A DNA stretch of 8,161 nucleotides from Ramlibacter sp. (lineage in GTDB: Bacteria > Pseudomonadota > Gammaproteobacteria > Burkholderiales > Burkholderiaceae_C). Below, piece by piece: positions 1-5,646 of the stretch. The stretch's first letter is position 1. Each line of letters starts with the position of its first letter. The notes under the pieces were generated by a model. That model worked only from the letters and a program-made list of their open reading frames with translations, had not been told where the DNA came from and did not search any database. Location of the stretch: the NCBI GenBank assembly GCA_028292185.1, contig JAQGMT010000362.1, positions 1 to 8,161 of the forward strand. Direction: 5' to 3'. Made by a program: the position numbers and the translations under genes.

Positions 1-2
1 GG

Positions 3-29
3 TTGATCGAGCAATCGCGGCGGTAGAAT
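3..29 (+). promoter_or_regulatory. Weak candidate sigma70-like promoter
   Basis: TTGATC at 3-8 resembles a -35 box (4 of 6 matches) and TAGAAT at 24-29 resembles a -10 box (5 of 6 matches). The spacer is 15 bp, shorter than the optimal 17. If real, transcription would begin near 36 and leave a leader of about 90 nt before the TTG start at 128, which would contain the hairpin at 91-122. The spacing is poor and the window edge hides the upstream context, so this is only a suggestion. Confidence 0.25.
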
Positions 30-90
30 CCGGGCGCAGGGGACAAGAGCAGACTCCCCGCGCCCAAAGAGGCTCGCGCCTCCAAGTTCT

Positions 91-122
91 GCTCCTCATG
101 ATGGCCTTGCCCATTGAGGAGC
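91..122 (+). promoter_or_regulatory. Leader hairpin covering the Shine-Dalgarno of the Cj0069-like gene
   Basis: GCTCCTCA at 91-98 is the exact reverse complement of TGAGGAGC at 115-122. Inside it, ATGG at 101-104 pairs with CCAT at 111-114, leaving a two-base bulge (99-100) and a six-base loop (105-110). The 3' arm contains GAGGAG (116-121), a strong ribosome binding site 6 nt ahead of TTG at 128. When folded, the hairpin would hide the ribosome binding site. The pairing is seen directly; a regulatory role (translation control by temperature, ligand or protein) is inference. The in-frame ATG codons at 98 and 101 lie inside the structure and have no purine-rich site before them, so they are less likely starts. 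No T tract follows, so it does not look like a terminator. Confidence 0.5.
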
Positions 123-127
123 CGACC

Positions 128-1165
128 TTGTCCAGACCTTCCGTTGCATTGCTCTATCCAGGCGACCGCGCCATGCGGGATCGCTGCGACCCGGCTGAAA
201 GCCGCTTTGCCGTTTTGTTCGAGGCGTGCGCACGCGCTGGGATCAAAGCCGTCCCGGCCGTGTACAACGACACCTTCGCCGAGGAGGTGGAGACGCAGTT
301 GCGCGACTGCGGCATCGTGCTCGCCTGGTGCAACCCCATCGAGGGCGGGCGTCGCCGGGACCAACTGGACGCAATGCTGCGCCGCGTCGCCGACTCTGGC
401 GTTGTCGTCAGCGCGCACCCGGAGACCATCTTGAAGCTGGGGACCAAAGACGTCCTGGTCCACACGCGCGAGCTTCCGTTCGGCAGTGACGTGCACCGAA
501 TCGACAGCCTGCGGCAACTCGAGCAGGAGTTGCCGGAAAGACTCCAGCGAGGCGCCCGGGTGCTCAAGCAGTACCGCGGCCACAGCGGGATCGGCGTCTG
601 GCGCGTGGAGCAGGCTGACCGCGACGGCAAGCCTGCCCGACTGCGCGTGCGCCACGCCCAACGAGGCAGTGACGAGGCGATGATGGACGTTCCGACCCTC
701 TTGGCGGCATTGGCTCCGTATTTTGAGCCGGAGAATGGCGGACACATGATCGACCAGGCATGGCAACCGCGATTGGTCGAAGGCATGGTTCGAGCCTATC
801 TGGTTCAGGACCGGGTCGAGGGATTCGGGCTCCAGTCGGTCAACGCGCTGCACCCCGGCGCGCGTGGCGAGCCCGCGCCGCAGGCCGGCCCGAGGCTGTA
901 CCACGCCGCGGACCTGCCGCAATTGCGGTACTTGAAAGAACGCCTTGAGACCGAGTGGATTGAATTGCTTCGCGCACGCGTCGGCGTTTCGCGCGAACAG
1001 TTGCCCTACCTGTGGGACTGCGATTTCATGTTCGGCGAACCCGCGGACGGCATCGCGGAACGCTACGTGCTATGCGAGATTAACGTCAGCAGCGTATCGC
1101 CATTCCCGAGCTCCGCGATCCAGCCGCTCGTTTCAGCCGTGCAACGCCATCTCGAGCGGATCTGA
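128..1165 (+). CDS. Cj0069-family ATP-grasp-like protein
   Basis: Predicted 345-residue cytoplasmic protein with no signal peptide or membrane segment. It resembles the poorly characterised Cj0069 family, recognised from the N-terminal VALLYPGDRA, the WCNPIEGG stretch (residues 67-74) and the LGTKDVL...LPFGSD block (104-121). ATP-grasp-like features are Lys147 in VLKQYRGHSGIGVW (145-158), resembling the nucleotide-binding lysine and glycine-rich loop, and the C-terminal acidic pair Asp297/Asp299 plus CEINVSS (316-322), where Glu317 and Asn319 would bind metal. ATP-grasp enzymes usually join a carboxylate to an amine or thiol through an acyl phosphate; the substrate here is unknown. The TTG start is chosen because GAGGAG lies 6 nt upstream, while the in-frame ATGs at 98 and 101 (355 residues) lack a ribosome binding site. 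The gene stands alone and is convergent with the acetamidase unit, so no partner is implied. Family assignment is fairly sure, function is not. Confidence 0.82.
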   Translation: MSRPSVALLYPGDRAMRDRCDPAESRFAVLFEACARAGIKAVPAVYNDTFAEEVETQLRDCGIVLAWCNPIEGGRRRDQLDAMLRRVADSGVVVSAHPETILKLGTKDVLVHTRELPFGSDVHRIDSLRQLEQELPERLQRGARVLKQYRGHSGIGVWRVEQADRDGKPARLRVRHAQRGSDEAMMDVPTLLAALAPYFEPENGGHMIDQAWQPRLVEGMVRAYLVQDRVEGFGLQSVNALHPGARGEPAPQAGPRLYHAADLPQLRYLKERLETEWIELLRARVGVSREQLPYLWDCDFMFGEPADGIAERYVLCEINVSSVSPFPSSAIQPLVSAVQRHLERI

Positions 1166-1206
1166 CCCAGGTTTTCCGCCGGTACGCAGCAAGGACCGTG
1201 TGGCGA

Positions 1207-1231
1207 CGGCCGCTTCCGCCGGAAGCGGCCG
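1207..1231. terminator. Strong hairpin between convergent genes, likely bidirectional terminator
   Basis: CGGCCGCTTCC (1207-1217) and GGAAGCGGCCG (1221-1231) form a perfect 11-bp stem with a three-base loop. It lies 41 nt after the stop of the Cj0069-like gene and 31 nt after the stop of the acetamidase gene, so it could end both transcripts. Only a short TTT follows on the plus strand and there is no T run on the minus strand, so intrinsic termination is not certain; it could instead protect 3' ends. Confidence 0.6.
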
Positions 1232-1262
1232 CACTTTGCGCGGCGTCAAAGCCTCCTCAGCG

Positions 1263-2360
1263 TTACGGCTTCGTTGTGGTGCTGGACCAGAATGGACTGC
1301 CTTTCAAAAACATCCTTTTTGGAATTTCGCCGTAGATCATCTTGACGTAATCGACCGTCTCTCCGATAACGTAGTTCACACCGATACTCGCCAGCGAATA
1401 GGAGTCTTCCGGTGTCAGGCCACGGGTCTTTTGAAACACGTTGACCGTCTCCTGAACGGCCTCGCTCATTGCCTTATCGAGCGCCACATCCATTCCCATC
1501 ACGTAGAAGTTAGCCGCATCCTCGGCTTGCGGCCATTTCATGGCCCGGCCCTCGCCTTTGTGAACAATGAACTGGAGAACCGGGGAGAGCGATGTTTCGA
1601 TGGCCGTGCCGTTGACCTCCCCATCGCCTTGAACAGCGTGCGCGTCACCCGTGTAGAAAAGACCACCCGAGCGGTAGACAGGCAAGTACAGGCTGGAGCC
1701 GACCGTCAGCCGGCTAAGATCCATGTTGCCGCCGTAAATTCCCGGCGGACGAGTGCTCGCAAGGCGCTCGTCTGGAGGGGCAACCATCATGATGCCCATG
1801 AACGGCGACAGGGGAACTTCGATACCGGGAGCGAACAATGCGACGCGGCGATTCAAATCAAACTTGATGACCTTGGGATAGGGTTTTGCATGAATGGCGG
1901 GAAGATCGCCCACCCCCTTGTCGCTGTTGTTCACGCCATAGGGCACGCGGAAGTCGATGGCCCGAACGCGCACTTCCAGCATGTCCCCCGGCTCGGCGCC
2001 CTCGACGAATATCGGCCCGGTCAAGACGTGCGCGCCGGCATCCTTCGGGCGGGCACGCAGCCCTGGGTAAACAGCCATTGCGTCCGCAAGCACCTCATTG
2101 GCCGGTATTCCCGCCGTCCCGAAAAAGCTGATGGGATCCGTTCCGCTAAGAAGTCCCTGATGCGAGACCGTGTCGATGCGCACGGTCTGCCCTGACTTGA
2201 TGGTGGCCACTGGCTGTCGCCCTGCTGGCAACTCACCGTAGACAACCGTCTGAGGGTTAGAGCGGACGTGTTGATCGATGGCGCCCACAGGTGTTGTGGA
2301 AGCACACCCCATCAGCGCAAGTGCGGACAAGGACCAGACAGCCGCAACAGCTAGCTTCAT
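1263..2360 (-). CDS. Acetamidase/formamidase-family lipoprotein
   Basis: Predicted 365-residue member of the acetamidase/formamidase (FmdA/AmdA) family, which hydrolyses short amides to a carboxylate and ammonia. Family blocks are GPIFVEGAEPGDMLEVRV (115-132), PFMGIMMVAP (186-195), GIYGGNMD (207-214) and GDAHAVQGDGEVNGTAIE (238-255), the last being the most diagnostic. The N-terminus is a lipoprotein signal: Lys2, a hydrophobic stretch and the lipobox LMGC with the acceptor cysteine at 19, followed by Ala-Ser, which does not suggest inner-membrane retention. The enzyme should therefore sit in the periplasm or outer membrane, unlike the usual cytoplasmic FmdA. The ATG at 2360 is chosen because AAGGAG lies 6 nt upstream and the signal peptide begins there; a longer frame to 2462 adds 34 unlikely residues. 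It is the last gene of the four-gene unit, 119 bp after the DapA-like gene, so it may also have its own promoter. The true substrate is unknown. Confidence 0.88.
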   Translation of the reverse strand: MKLAVAAVWSLSALALMGCASTTPVGAIDQHVRSNPQTVVYGELPAGRQPVATIKSGQTVRIDTVSHQGLLSGTDPISFFGTAGIPANEVLADAMAVYPGLRARPKDAGAHVLTGPIFVEGAEPGDMLEVRVRAIDFRVPYGVNNSDKGVGDLPAIHAKPYPKVIKFDLNRRVALFAPGIEVPLSPFMGIMMVAPPDERLASTRPPGIYGGNMDLSRLTVGSSLYLPVYRSGGLFYTGDAHAVQGDGEVNGTAIETSLSPVLQFIVHKGEGRAMKWPQAEDAANFYVMGMDVALDKAMSEAVQETVNVFQKTRGLTPEDSYSLASIGVNYVIGETVDYVKMIYGEIPKRMFLKGSPFWSSTTTKP

Positions 2361-2366
2361 ATTGAA

Positions 2367-2372
2367 CTCCTT
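2367..2372 (-). promoter_or_regulatory. Ribosome binding site deciding the acetamidase start
   Basis: Read on the minus strand this is AAGGAG, 6 nt before the ATG ending at 2360. It is the best ribosome binding site in the operon and fixes the start directly before the lipoprotein signal peptide. The rest of the 119-bp gap to the DapA-like gene (2373-2479) has a 10-bp palindrome GAAAATTTTC at 2394-2403 but no convincing promoter or terminator that I can see. Confidence 0.75.
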
Positions 2373-2479
2373 AGGTTGAAAAGACAGTTTCTTGAAAATT
2401 TTCGGCCAGTACGGCGGATCGGTAACCGGGAGAGCGGCCGCCTGATGATGGCTTCGTCGCATCGTCGCGTTCCTGGCGA

Positions 2480-3496
2480 TCAGCAGGGGTTGCGCCCGAC
2501 GAAGTAGTCCGCGTTCGTAAGCTCGACCGCGGGGAAGCCGGAATCCACCAGGCCTTTGCGCAGCGCGTTCATCATGCGATCGTTCAGGCGCATCGTGGGC
2601 TGCGGCAGGGGGCCGCCGTTGAATCCGTTCAGCCAGGCCTGGTACTTCCAGACCATGCGGTGAATAAAGAGAGTCAGCGGAATATTGGCGTTCGCCATGC
2701 TGTTGGCCTTGCGCGCCGGCTGGATCTGCCAGTACAGCTTCGACACTTCGTCGAACTTGCCTTCCTGCAACAGCTTCATGGCCCGCGGAATGGCATCGCC
2801 CATGTACTCGGTATTGCTGGTGCCGCTGTATTGCATGGGTATGAGCTGGCCCAGCGGGATCATCTCGTTCTCCAGCGGGCAGCTAATGATCACCTCCTTG
2901 CCGAACAGCCGATGGCATTCGATGTAGCTTTGGATGCTTGGCATGCCACCCTCGGCCTTGATCGCGACCACATTGGGGATGTCATCGACCATTCGGCGCA
3001 ACATCGCCACCTCGATGTCGGCAGGGTGCAGCCGATCGAACCCCCAGTGTGGCACCGGGAACAGGAGCACCGCCATCCGGGTGCTGTCGCAGAACGCCTT
3101 GGTGTAATCGTAGACATCCTGGGACGTGCGCGGATAGAAGTTGGGCGGGTAGGAAAGCAGGACCAGCTCGCACCCTGCGGCTTCAGCGCGCTTCGCCGCT
3201 TCGATGTTGTCCTCCAGGGTATTGAAGGCGGCATGGAATACCAGCATCAGCTTGCCTTTGGCCTCGTCGAAGGCCCACTGGCAGAACTGTTCGTACTGCT
3301 CGATCGTGATCGTCGTCTCCGACACCAAGAGTGTGCCGGAGAAGCCCAGTTCGATCTCGCGCCGGATGTCGTGCCGAATGCCCTTCTCGTTCAGGCGCTT
3401 CAGGTCGGCCGAATAGGAGGGCAATACGACGTTATGCACGCCCTTGACGTTTTCGAACGCCCAGTCACGGGCTTCCTTCCGGGTAAATGCAACCAT
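2480..3496 (-). CDS. Dihydrodipicolinate synthase (DapA) superfamily protein
   Basis: Predicted 338-residue cytoplasmic TIM-barrel protein of the class I, Schiff-base-forming DapA/NAL superfamily (aldolases, hydratases and deaminases acting on pyruvate-like substrates). The probable Schiff-base lysine is Lys180 in NVVAIKAEGG, and YPPNFYP (116-122) is the usual loop ahead of the active site. Departures from true DapA are clear. The tyrosine normally seen in the YNVP motif is Phe146 in LLFPVPHWG, the GTTGE motif is replaced by VSETTIT (58-64), and the protein is about 45 residues longer than DapA, mainly at the C-terminus. It is therefore very unlikely to make dihydrodipicolinate for lysine synthesis; a catabolic lyase or deaminase is more plausible. 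AAGGAAG (3505-3511 on the minus strand), 8 nt upstream, supports the ATG at 3496. It lies 27 bp after the Bug gene, so co-transcription is likely. Superfamily is secure, reaction unknown. Confidence 0.9.
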   Translation of the reverse strand: MVAFTRKEARDWAFENVKGVHNVVLPSYSADLKRLNEKGIRHDIRREIELGFSGTLLVSETTITIEQYEQFCQWAFDEAKGKLMLVFHAAFNTLEDNIEAAKRAEAAGCELVLLSYPPNFYPRTSQDVYDYTKAFCDSTRMAVLLFPVPHWGFDRLHPADIEVAMLRRMVDDIPNVVAIKAEGGMPSIQSYIECHRLFGKEVIISCPLENEMIPLGQLIPMQYSGTSNTEYMGDAIPRAMKLLQEGKFDEVSKLYWQIQPARKANSMANANIPLTLFIHRMVWKYQAWLNGFNGGPLPQPTMRLNDRMMNALRKGLVDSGFPAVELTNADYFVGRNPC

Positions 3497-3504
3497 GGCT
3501 TCAA

Positions 3505-3511
3505 CTTCCTT
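3505..3511 (-). promoter_or_regulatory. Ribosome binding site of the DapA-like gene
   Basis: AAGGAAG on the minus strand, 8 nt before the ATG ending at 3496. It lies in the 27-bp gap after the stop of the Bug-protein gene and supports translation from one polycistronic mRNA. Confidence 0.65.
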
Positions 3512-3523
3512 GTCTTGATTAAC

Positions 3524-4498
3524 TTACTTCGCTTCGAGGCCGATGGACTTCACCGTGTCGCCCCATTTCTTCTGCGCCGCGCGCACGAACTGAGCGAACT
3601 CCGCCGGCTGCGAAGGCTTGGCCTCAAACCCCGCGACCTGCATGGTCTGCACCACCTTCGGATCCGCCAGTACTGCATTGATTTCCGAATTGAGCCTCTG
3701 CACCACCGCTGGCGGCGTGCCTGCCGGCGCGAATACGCCGAACCAGCCGGTCGCCTCGTACCCCGGCACCGCCTGCGCGACAGGTGGCACGTTGGGCACG
3801 GAAGCAAGTGGACCGGCGCTGGTCACCGCGAGCACCCGCAGTTTTCCCTGCTCCGCCAGACCTTTCACGGCGACGTAGTTGTCGAATGCCACGTCGAGCG
3901 TGCCGCCCGCCCGGTCGGTGGTGATCTGGCCGGTGGTCTTGTACGGAACGTGGACCAGCTTGATGCCGGCCATGGACTGCAGAAGCTCCATGGCCAAATG
4001 CGCGTGGCTGCCCTCGCCCGGTGAGCCGTAGTTGAACTTGCCCGGGTTCGCCTTGGCCAGCGCGATGAACTGCTGCAGCGTGATCGGCCCCAGCCTGGGA
4101 CCGGCCACCAGCACCTGCCAGTTGTCGGTGAGGTGTGCCACCGGCACCAGATCCTTGTTGGGGTCGTACGGAAGATCGCGCATCGTGAATGGGGCGATGC
4201 CGATGTTGCCGTTATTGCCCAACACGAGGGTGTATCCGTCGGCGGGCGAGTGCACGGCCTTCGTTACCCCCAGTGTTCCGGCAACGCCCGCGACGTTTTC
4301 GACCACCACCGGCTGCCCCAGGCGCGGCGCCAGGCCGATCGCGATCAGGCGGGCATGCAGGTCAGTGGACGACCCGGCACCTTGCGTAGCGATGAGCTTC
4401 ACCGGGCGATCCGGGAATTGCGCAGCGGCCGGTAGTGGCGCGGCAAGGCCGACGGCGAGCAGGCCGGCGCACAGGCGCACGAGGGCACGGATGGACAT
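3524..4498 (-). CDS. Bug-family (TctC-like) periplasmic solute-binding protein
   Basis: Predicted 324-residue secreted binding protein of the tripartite tricarboxylate transporter (TTT) family. A Sec signal peptide covers roughly residues 1-26 (Arg4/Arg8, a hydrophobic Leu/Ala core, ending PAAA before QFPDRPVKL). Family marks are FPDRPVKLI (28-36), VVVENVAGVAGTLG (64-77, usually VVENRPGAGG), SPADGYTLVLGN (84-95), HVPYKTTGQ (183-191) and DVAFDN (202-207). Such proteins bind small carboxylates or related compounds and pass them to TctAB-type permeases; none is encoded here. ATG 4498 is chosen because the signal peptide begins there; an upstream reading to 4876 would add 126 residues overlapping the OCD gene in another frame. 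The start is 11 bp after the OCD stop with only a weak GAAAG as ribosome binding site, suggesting translational coupling. Length is normal for the family. Ligand unknown; the neighbours hint at an imino or amino acid, a 2-oxo acid, or an amide product. Confidence 0.92.
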   Translation of the reverse strand: MSIRALVRLCAGLLAVGLAAPLPAAAQFPDRPVKLIATQGAGSSTDLHARLIAIGLAPRLGQPVVVENVAGVAGTLGVTKAVHSPADGYTLVLGNNGNIGIAPFTMRDLPYDPNKDLVPVAHLTDNWQVLVAGPRLGPITLQQFIALAKANPGKFNYGSPGEGSHAHLAMELLQSMAGIKLVHVPYKTTGQITTDRAGGTLDVAFDNYVAVKGLAEQGKLRVLAVTSAGPLASVPNVPPVAQAVPGYEATGWFGVFAPAGTPPAVVQRLNSEINAVLADPKVVQTMQVAGFEAKPSQPAEFAQFVRAAQKKWGDTVKSIGLEAK

Positions 4499-4509
4499 GA
4501 AACGGACTT

Positions 4510-5514
4510 TCAGTTGGGGGCGGTGAATTTCACTTTTTGGAACGGTTCGAAGGGTCGACCCGCCCCCTGCGCCAGCGCAAGGCGATAGACGCGGTACGCG
4601 ACGGCCAGATCCTGCAGGCCGCTGCCGACGGACTTGAACAAGGTACTGGCGGTGCGGCTCGGGGGCGCCAGGCCGAGTACCTCCTGAAGCTCCTGCACCC
4701 GCGCCGCGGCCAGCGCTCCGGTCTTGATCGCCTCCACGCAATCGCCGCTCTCGTGCAGGGCGCGCCGGGTGTCGACCACGATCTGGTCGGCCTGGGCCCA
4801 CACGGAAGGCGCGATCTCGCGCTGGCCCGGGGAAGTGGAGCCGATCGAACTCACGTGCATGCCGGGACGCAGCCACTCGCCTTCCAGCGCGACACCCCCA
4901 CCGACGCCCGTATTGGTGGCGACGATCACTACCTGGGCCTCCTCGAGCGCCGCCTGCGGCGTCAGTGCGGGCACAACCTCCACGCCAAGCAGCTCGCTCA
5001 TTTCGGCGGCGAACCGCGCGCGCCGCTCTTCATTGCGGCTGTAGACGCGCACCTGGCGCAGATCACGCACCGCGCGCATCGCCAGCAGCTGTGAGCGCGC
5101 CTCCATGCCGGTACCGATGACGGCGAAGCGGTTCACGCCCGCGGGGGTCATGCGGGCGGCGGCCAGCGCAGCGGTGGCGCCGGTGCGCACCTGGGTGATG
5201 TAGTCGGCATCAACCACCGCCAGCGGCTCGCCCGATCGCGAGTCGAACAGGTGCACGGCATAGCGTACTGTCGCGACTTCCTTGGGGCGCTCTGGCGTGA
5301 CGATCTGGTGGAATTCCTTGTAACCGGCGACACCCCAGCCTTCGAGCACGGCAGGCAGCACGCGCATCCAGCCGGTGGAGAACTTCAGCACGACCCGCTC
5401 GGCGGTGGCGGCCTCGCCGCGTGCGAGCTGCAGGTGGGCGTCCTCCAGCGCCGCGACGGCGTCCTCCATCGTGATCAGGCGGCGGACGTCATCGTCGGAA
5501 AGAAAAAAGGGCAT
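4510..5514 (-). CDS. Ornithine cyclodeaminase/mu-crystallin family protein
   Basis: Predicted 334-residue cytoplasmic NAD(P)-dependent protein, first gene of the four-gene unit. The family includes ornithine cyclodeaminase, alanine dehydrogenase, ketimine and pyrroline-2-carboxylate reductases. Visible motifs: Lys66 in GYKEFHQ (64-70, substrate carboxylate binding), Arg110 in VRTGATAALAA (109-119), the Rossmann loop VIGTGMEARSQL (132-143), and TLFKSVGSGLQDLAVA (291-306). The catalytic aspartate of true ornithine cyclodeaminase, in a GGDxPG motif, is replaced: here the sequence is IGSTSPGQREI (224-234), with Thr227 at that place. This makes cyclodeamination of ornithine doubtful and favours a reductase or dehydrogenase acting on a cyclic imine or amino acid. 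The ATG at 5514 gives the expected N-terminus FFLSDDDVRRLI, though its ribosome binding site is weak. It is transcribed divergently from the IclR gene. Family secure, reaction inferred. Confidence 0.92.
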   Translation of the reverse strand: MPFFLSDDDVRRLITMEDAVAALEDAHLQLARGEAATAERVVLKFSTGWMRVLPAVLEGWGVAGYKEFHQIVTPERPKEVATVRYAVHLFDSRSGEPLAVVDADYITQVRTGATAALAAARMTPAGVNRFAVIGTGMEARSQLLAMRAVRDLRQVRVYSRNEERRARFAAEMSELLGVEVVPALTPQAALEEAQVVIVATNTGVGGGVALEGEWLRPGMHVSSIGSTSPGQREIAPSVWAQADQIVVDTRRALHESGDCVEAIKTGALAAARVQELQEVLGLAPPSRTASTLFKSVGSGLQDLAVAYRVYRLALAQGAGRPFEPFQKVKFTAPN

Positions 5515-5539
5515 GGGGATCCGGGGTCAATGTGGCGCC

Positions 5540-5569
5540 ATTCTGTTGTCGCGCCTTTCCAGGCGTCAA
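5540..5569 (-). promoter_or_regulatory. Candidate sigma70-like promoter of the OCD-Bug-DapA-amidase operon
   Basis: On the minus strand TTGACG (5569-5564) matches a -35 box at 5 of 6 positions and CAGAAT (5545-5540) matches a -10 box at 4 of 6, with an 18-bp spacer. Transcription would start near 5533, about 20 nt before the OCD start codon. The inverted repeat at 5585-5601 lies about 16 bp upstream of the -35 box, a position suited to an activator. The boxes were found by eye. Confidence 0.4.
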
Positions 5570-5584
5570 AATATCCCTGGTTGC

Positions 5585-5601
5585 TTCCCAGATAATGGGA
5601 A
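5585..5601. promoter_or_regulatory. Inverted repeat, candidate IclR-type operator
   Basis: TTCCCA (5585-5590), a 5-bp centre GATAA, and TGGGAA (5596-5601) form a perfect 6-bp-arm inverted repeat; TT at 5581-5582 and AA at 5604-5605 extend the symmetry. It resembles the size and TTCC/GGAA character of several IclR-family boxes. A further TTCCCA half-site occurs at 5617-5622, 32 bp from the first arm (about three helical turns). It lies between the two divergent genes, so one bound regulator could act on both. The repeat is observed; binding by the neighbouring IclR protein is inferred. Confidence 0.5.
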
Positions 5602-5646
5602 CAAAGCTCAGCTTCCTTCCCACGAGCCGTACCTAGAAATAGTGAG

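Noticed and set aside
98..127. ATG 98 or 101 as start of the Cj0069-like gene
   Set aside because: No purine-rich ribosome binding site lies upstream (the sequence there is CT-rich), whereas TTG 128 has GAGGAG at ideal spacing. Not fully excluded.
945..2195. Long plus-strand reading frame (416 residues)
   Set aside because: It overlaps the end of the Cj0069-like gene and runs antisense to the acetamidase gene; its translation is rich in Arg/His and has no recognisable domain, as expected of a shadow frame in GC-rich DNA.
2394..2403. Palindrome GAAAATTTTC as a regulator site
   Set aside because: An AT-rich 10-bp palindrome of this sort can arise by chance, and no promoter elements are placed around it.
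2361..2462. 34-residue extension of the acetamidase start
   Set aside because: It would put residues ahead of the lipoprotein signal peptide, and the AAGGAG site fits ATG 2360 exactly.
2480..3496. Assignment of the DapA-like gene as lysine-biosynthesis dapA
   Set aside because: Key motifs differ (Phe146, VSETTIT), the protein is longer, and the context is a catabolic operon.
2660..4024. Long plus-strand reading frame (454 residues)
   Set aside because: It is antisense to the DapA-like and Bug genes, both of which have clear family motifs; its own product is His/Arg/Leu-rich without any domain.
4499..4876. N-terminal extension of the Bug gene by 126 residues
   Set aside because: It overlaps the OCD gene in another frame, reads as low-complexity Arg/Gly sequence and would bury the signal peptide that begins at 4498.
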